Shown: positions 5,123 through 5,333 of the stretch, piece by piece
Position numbering within the stretch: the stretch's first letter is position 1
How the letters are laid out: the number at the start of each line of letters is the position of its first letter
Origin: an uncultured Eubacteriales bacterium
Lineage (GTDB): Bacteria > Bacillota > Clostridia > Monoglobales > Monoglobaceae
Reading direction: 5' to 3'
Assembly: GCA_905205855.1 (NCBI GenBank)
Contig: CAJLFL010000148.1
Coordinates: 1-5,333 of the forward strand
Length of the DNA stretch: 5,333 nucleotides
Program-made: the position numbers and the translations under genes
Notes under the pieces: generated by a model
Told to the model about the DNA's origin: nothing
Databases searched by the model: none
What the model saw: the letters and a program-made list of their open reading frames with translations, nothing else

Positions 5123-5333
5123 TTCAGCGTGCCAAAGGCACGTAATATCGTAAAAAGGTGGTAGCGACAGCGAGCCGTCGTGAGGGCGTTTACAACTGAA
5201 CAGGAGAGCTGAGCGTGCCTTTTTACGAAAAAGGAAGAGCAAGCGATATAAAGCATGCTCTGACGTGGTGCGGATAAGAGGACAGAAGGAAAAAATTCAG
5301 AACTCTTACCGCGTGGCAGTGCCCGGCTGCTAT

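Larger units (their letters stand above)
4982..5333. other. Hairpin-rich, apparently non-coding DNA at the right edge
   Basis: No convincing gene is seen in 352 bases. Besides the terminator-like hairpin there are: CGTGCC-AAA-GGCACG (5128-5142); a long-range pair CGTAAAAAGG (5150-5159) with CCTTTTTACG (5218-5227); GAGCAAGC/GCATGCTC (5237-5244 with 5253-5260, one mismatch); and GCGGATAAGAG/CTCTTACCGC (5270-5280 with 5303-5312, one bulge). A direct repeat ACGTGTAA occurs just after barstar (near 5010-5028). The density of stems suggests a structured RNA or the end of a mobile element. I cannot name a family. Confidence 0.45.

Noticed and set aside
4976..5256. Two overlapping minus-strand open frames downstream of barstar
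   Set aside because: They cross the hairpins and the repeat, have no ribosome sites, and their peptides look like translated non-coding sequence.

Overview
The window looks like chromosome from a low-to-medium-GC Gram-positive anaerobe of the class Clostridia, probably a gut commensal. This is inferred from A+T-rich intergenic DNA, strong AGGAGG-type ribosome sites, near-consensus sigma-A promoters, a Clostridia-style L,D-transpeptidase, ribosomal protein S21 and a TepA-type ClpP relative. No rRNA, tRNA, CRISPR array or complete transposon is visible.

Left part (1-1300): a polysaccharide-lyase gene of the alginate lyase fold reads leftward. Family-like sequence continues 18 codons upstream of its first ATG, up to a TAA that directly follows a well-placed SD-TTG. 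Its native start may therefore be lost. A divergent intergenic region with a 22-bp-spaced direct repeat separates it from a rightward gene for an exported L,D-transpeptidase (1319-2671).

Middle (2700-3830): a 20-bp perfect hairpin lies between the converging transpeptidase and rpsU genes. rpsU has its own promoter, TTGACA-17-TATAAT. Upstream of it, on the same strand, lies tepA, a cytosolic ClpP-fold serine peptidase homologue.

Right part (3830-5333) is accessory DNA. A 174-residue barnase-type ribonuclease carries an N-terminal Cys motif like that of phage Mu-F/SPP1 gp7 minor head proteins. It is followed one base later by its barstar-type inhibitor. About 850 bp upstream lies a 50-bp relic of a second barstar (47/50 identical), fused to a piece that resembles DNA downstream of the intact barstar. 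This suggests duplication and deletion within a toxin-immunity locus. The toxin leader is almost entirely two stem-loops, and its promoter shares an 18-bp motif, in the same register over the -35 box, with the transpeptidase promoter. The last 350 bp have no convincing gene but hold several hairpins, perhaps a structured RNA or the edge of a mobile element.

The most interesting system is the barnase/barstar cassette. It is leaderless, phage-domain-linked, apparently altered at the toxin-inhibitor contact residues, and next to recombination scars.
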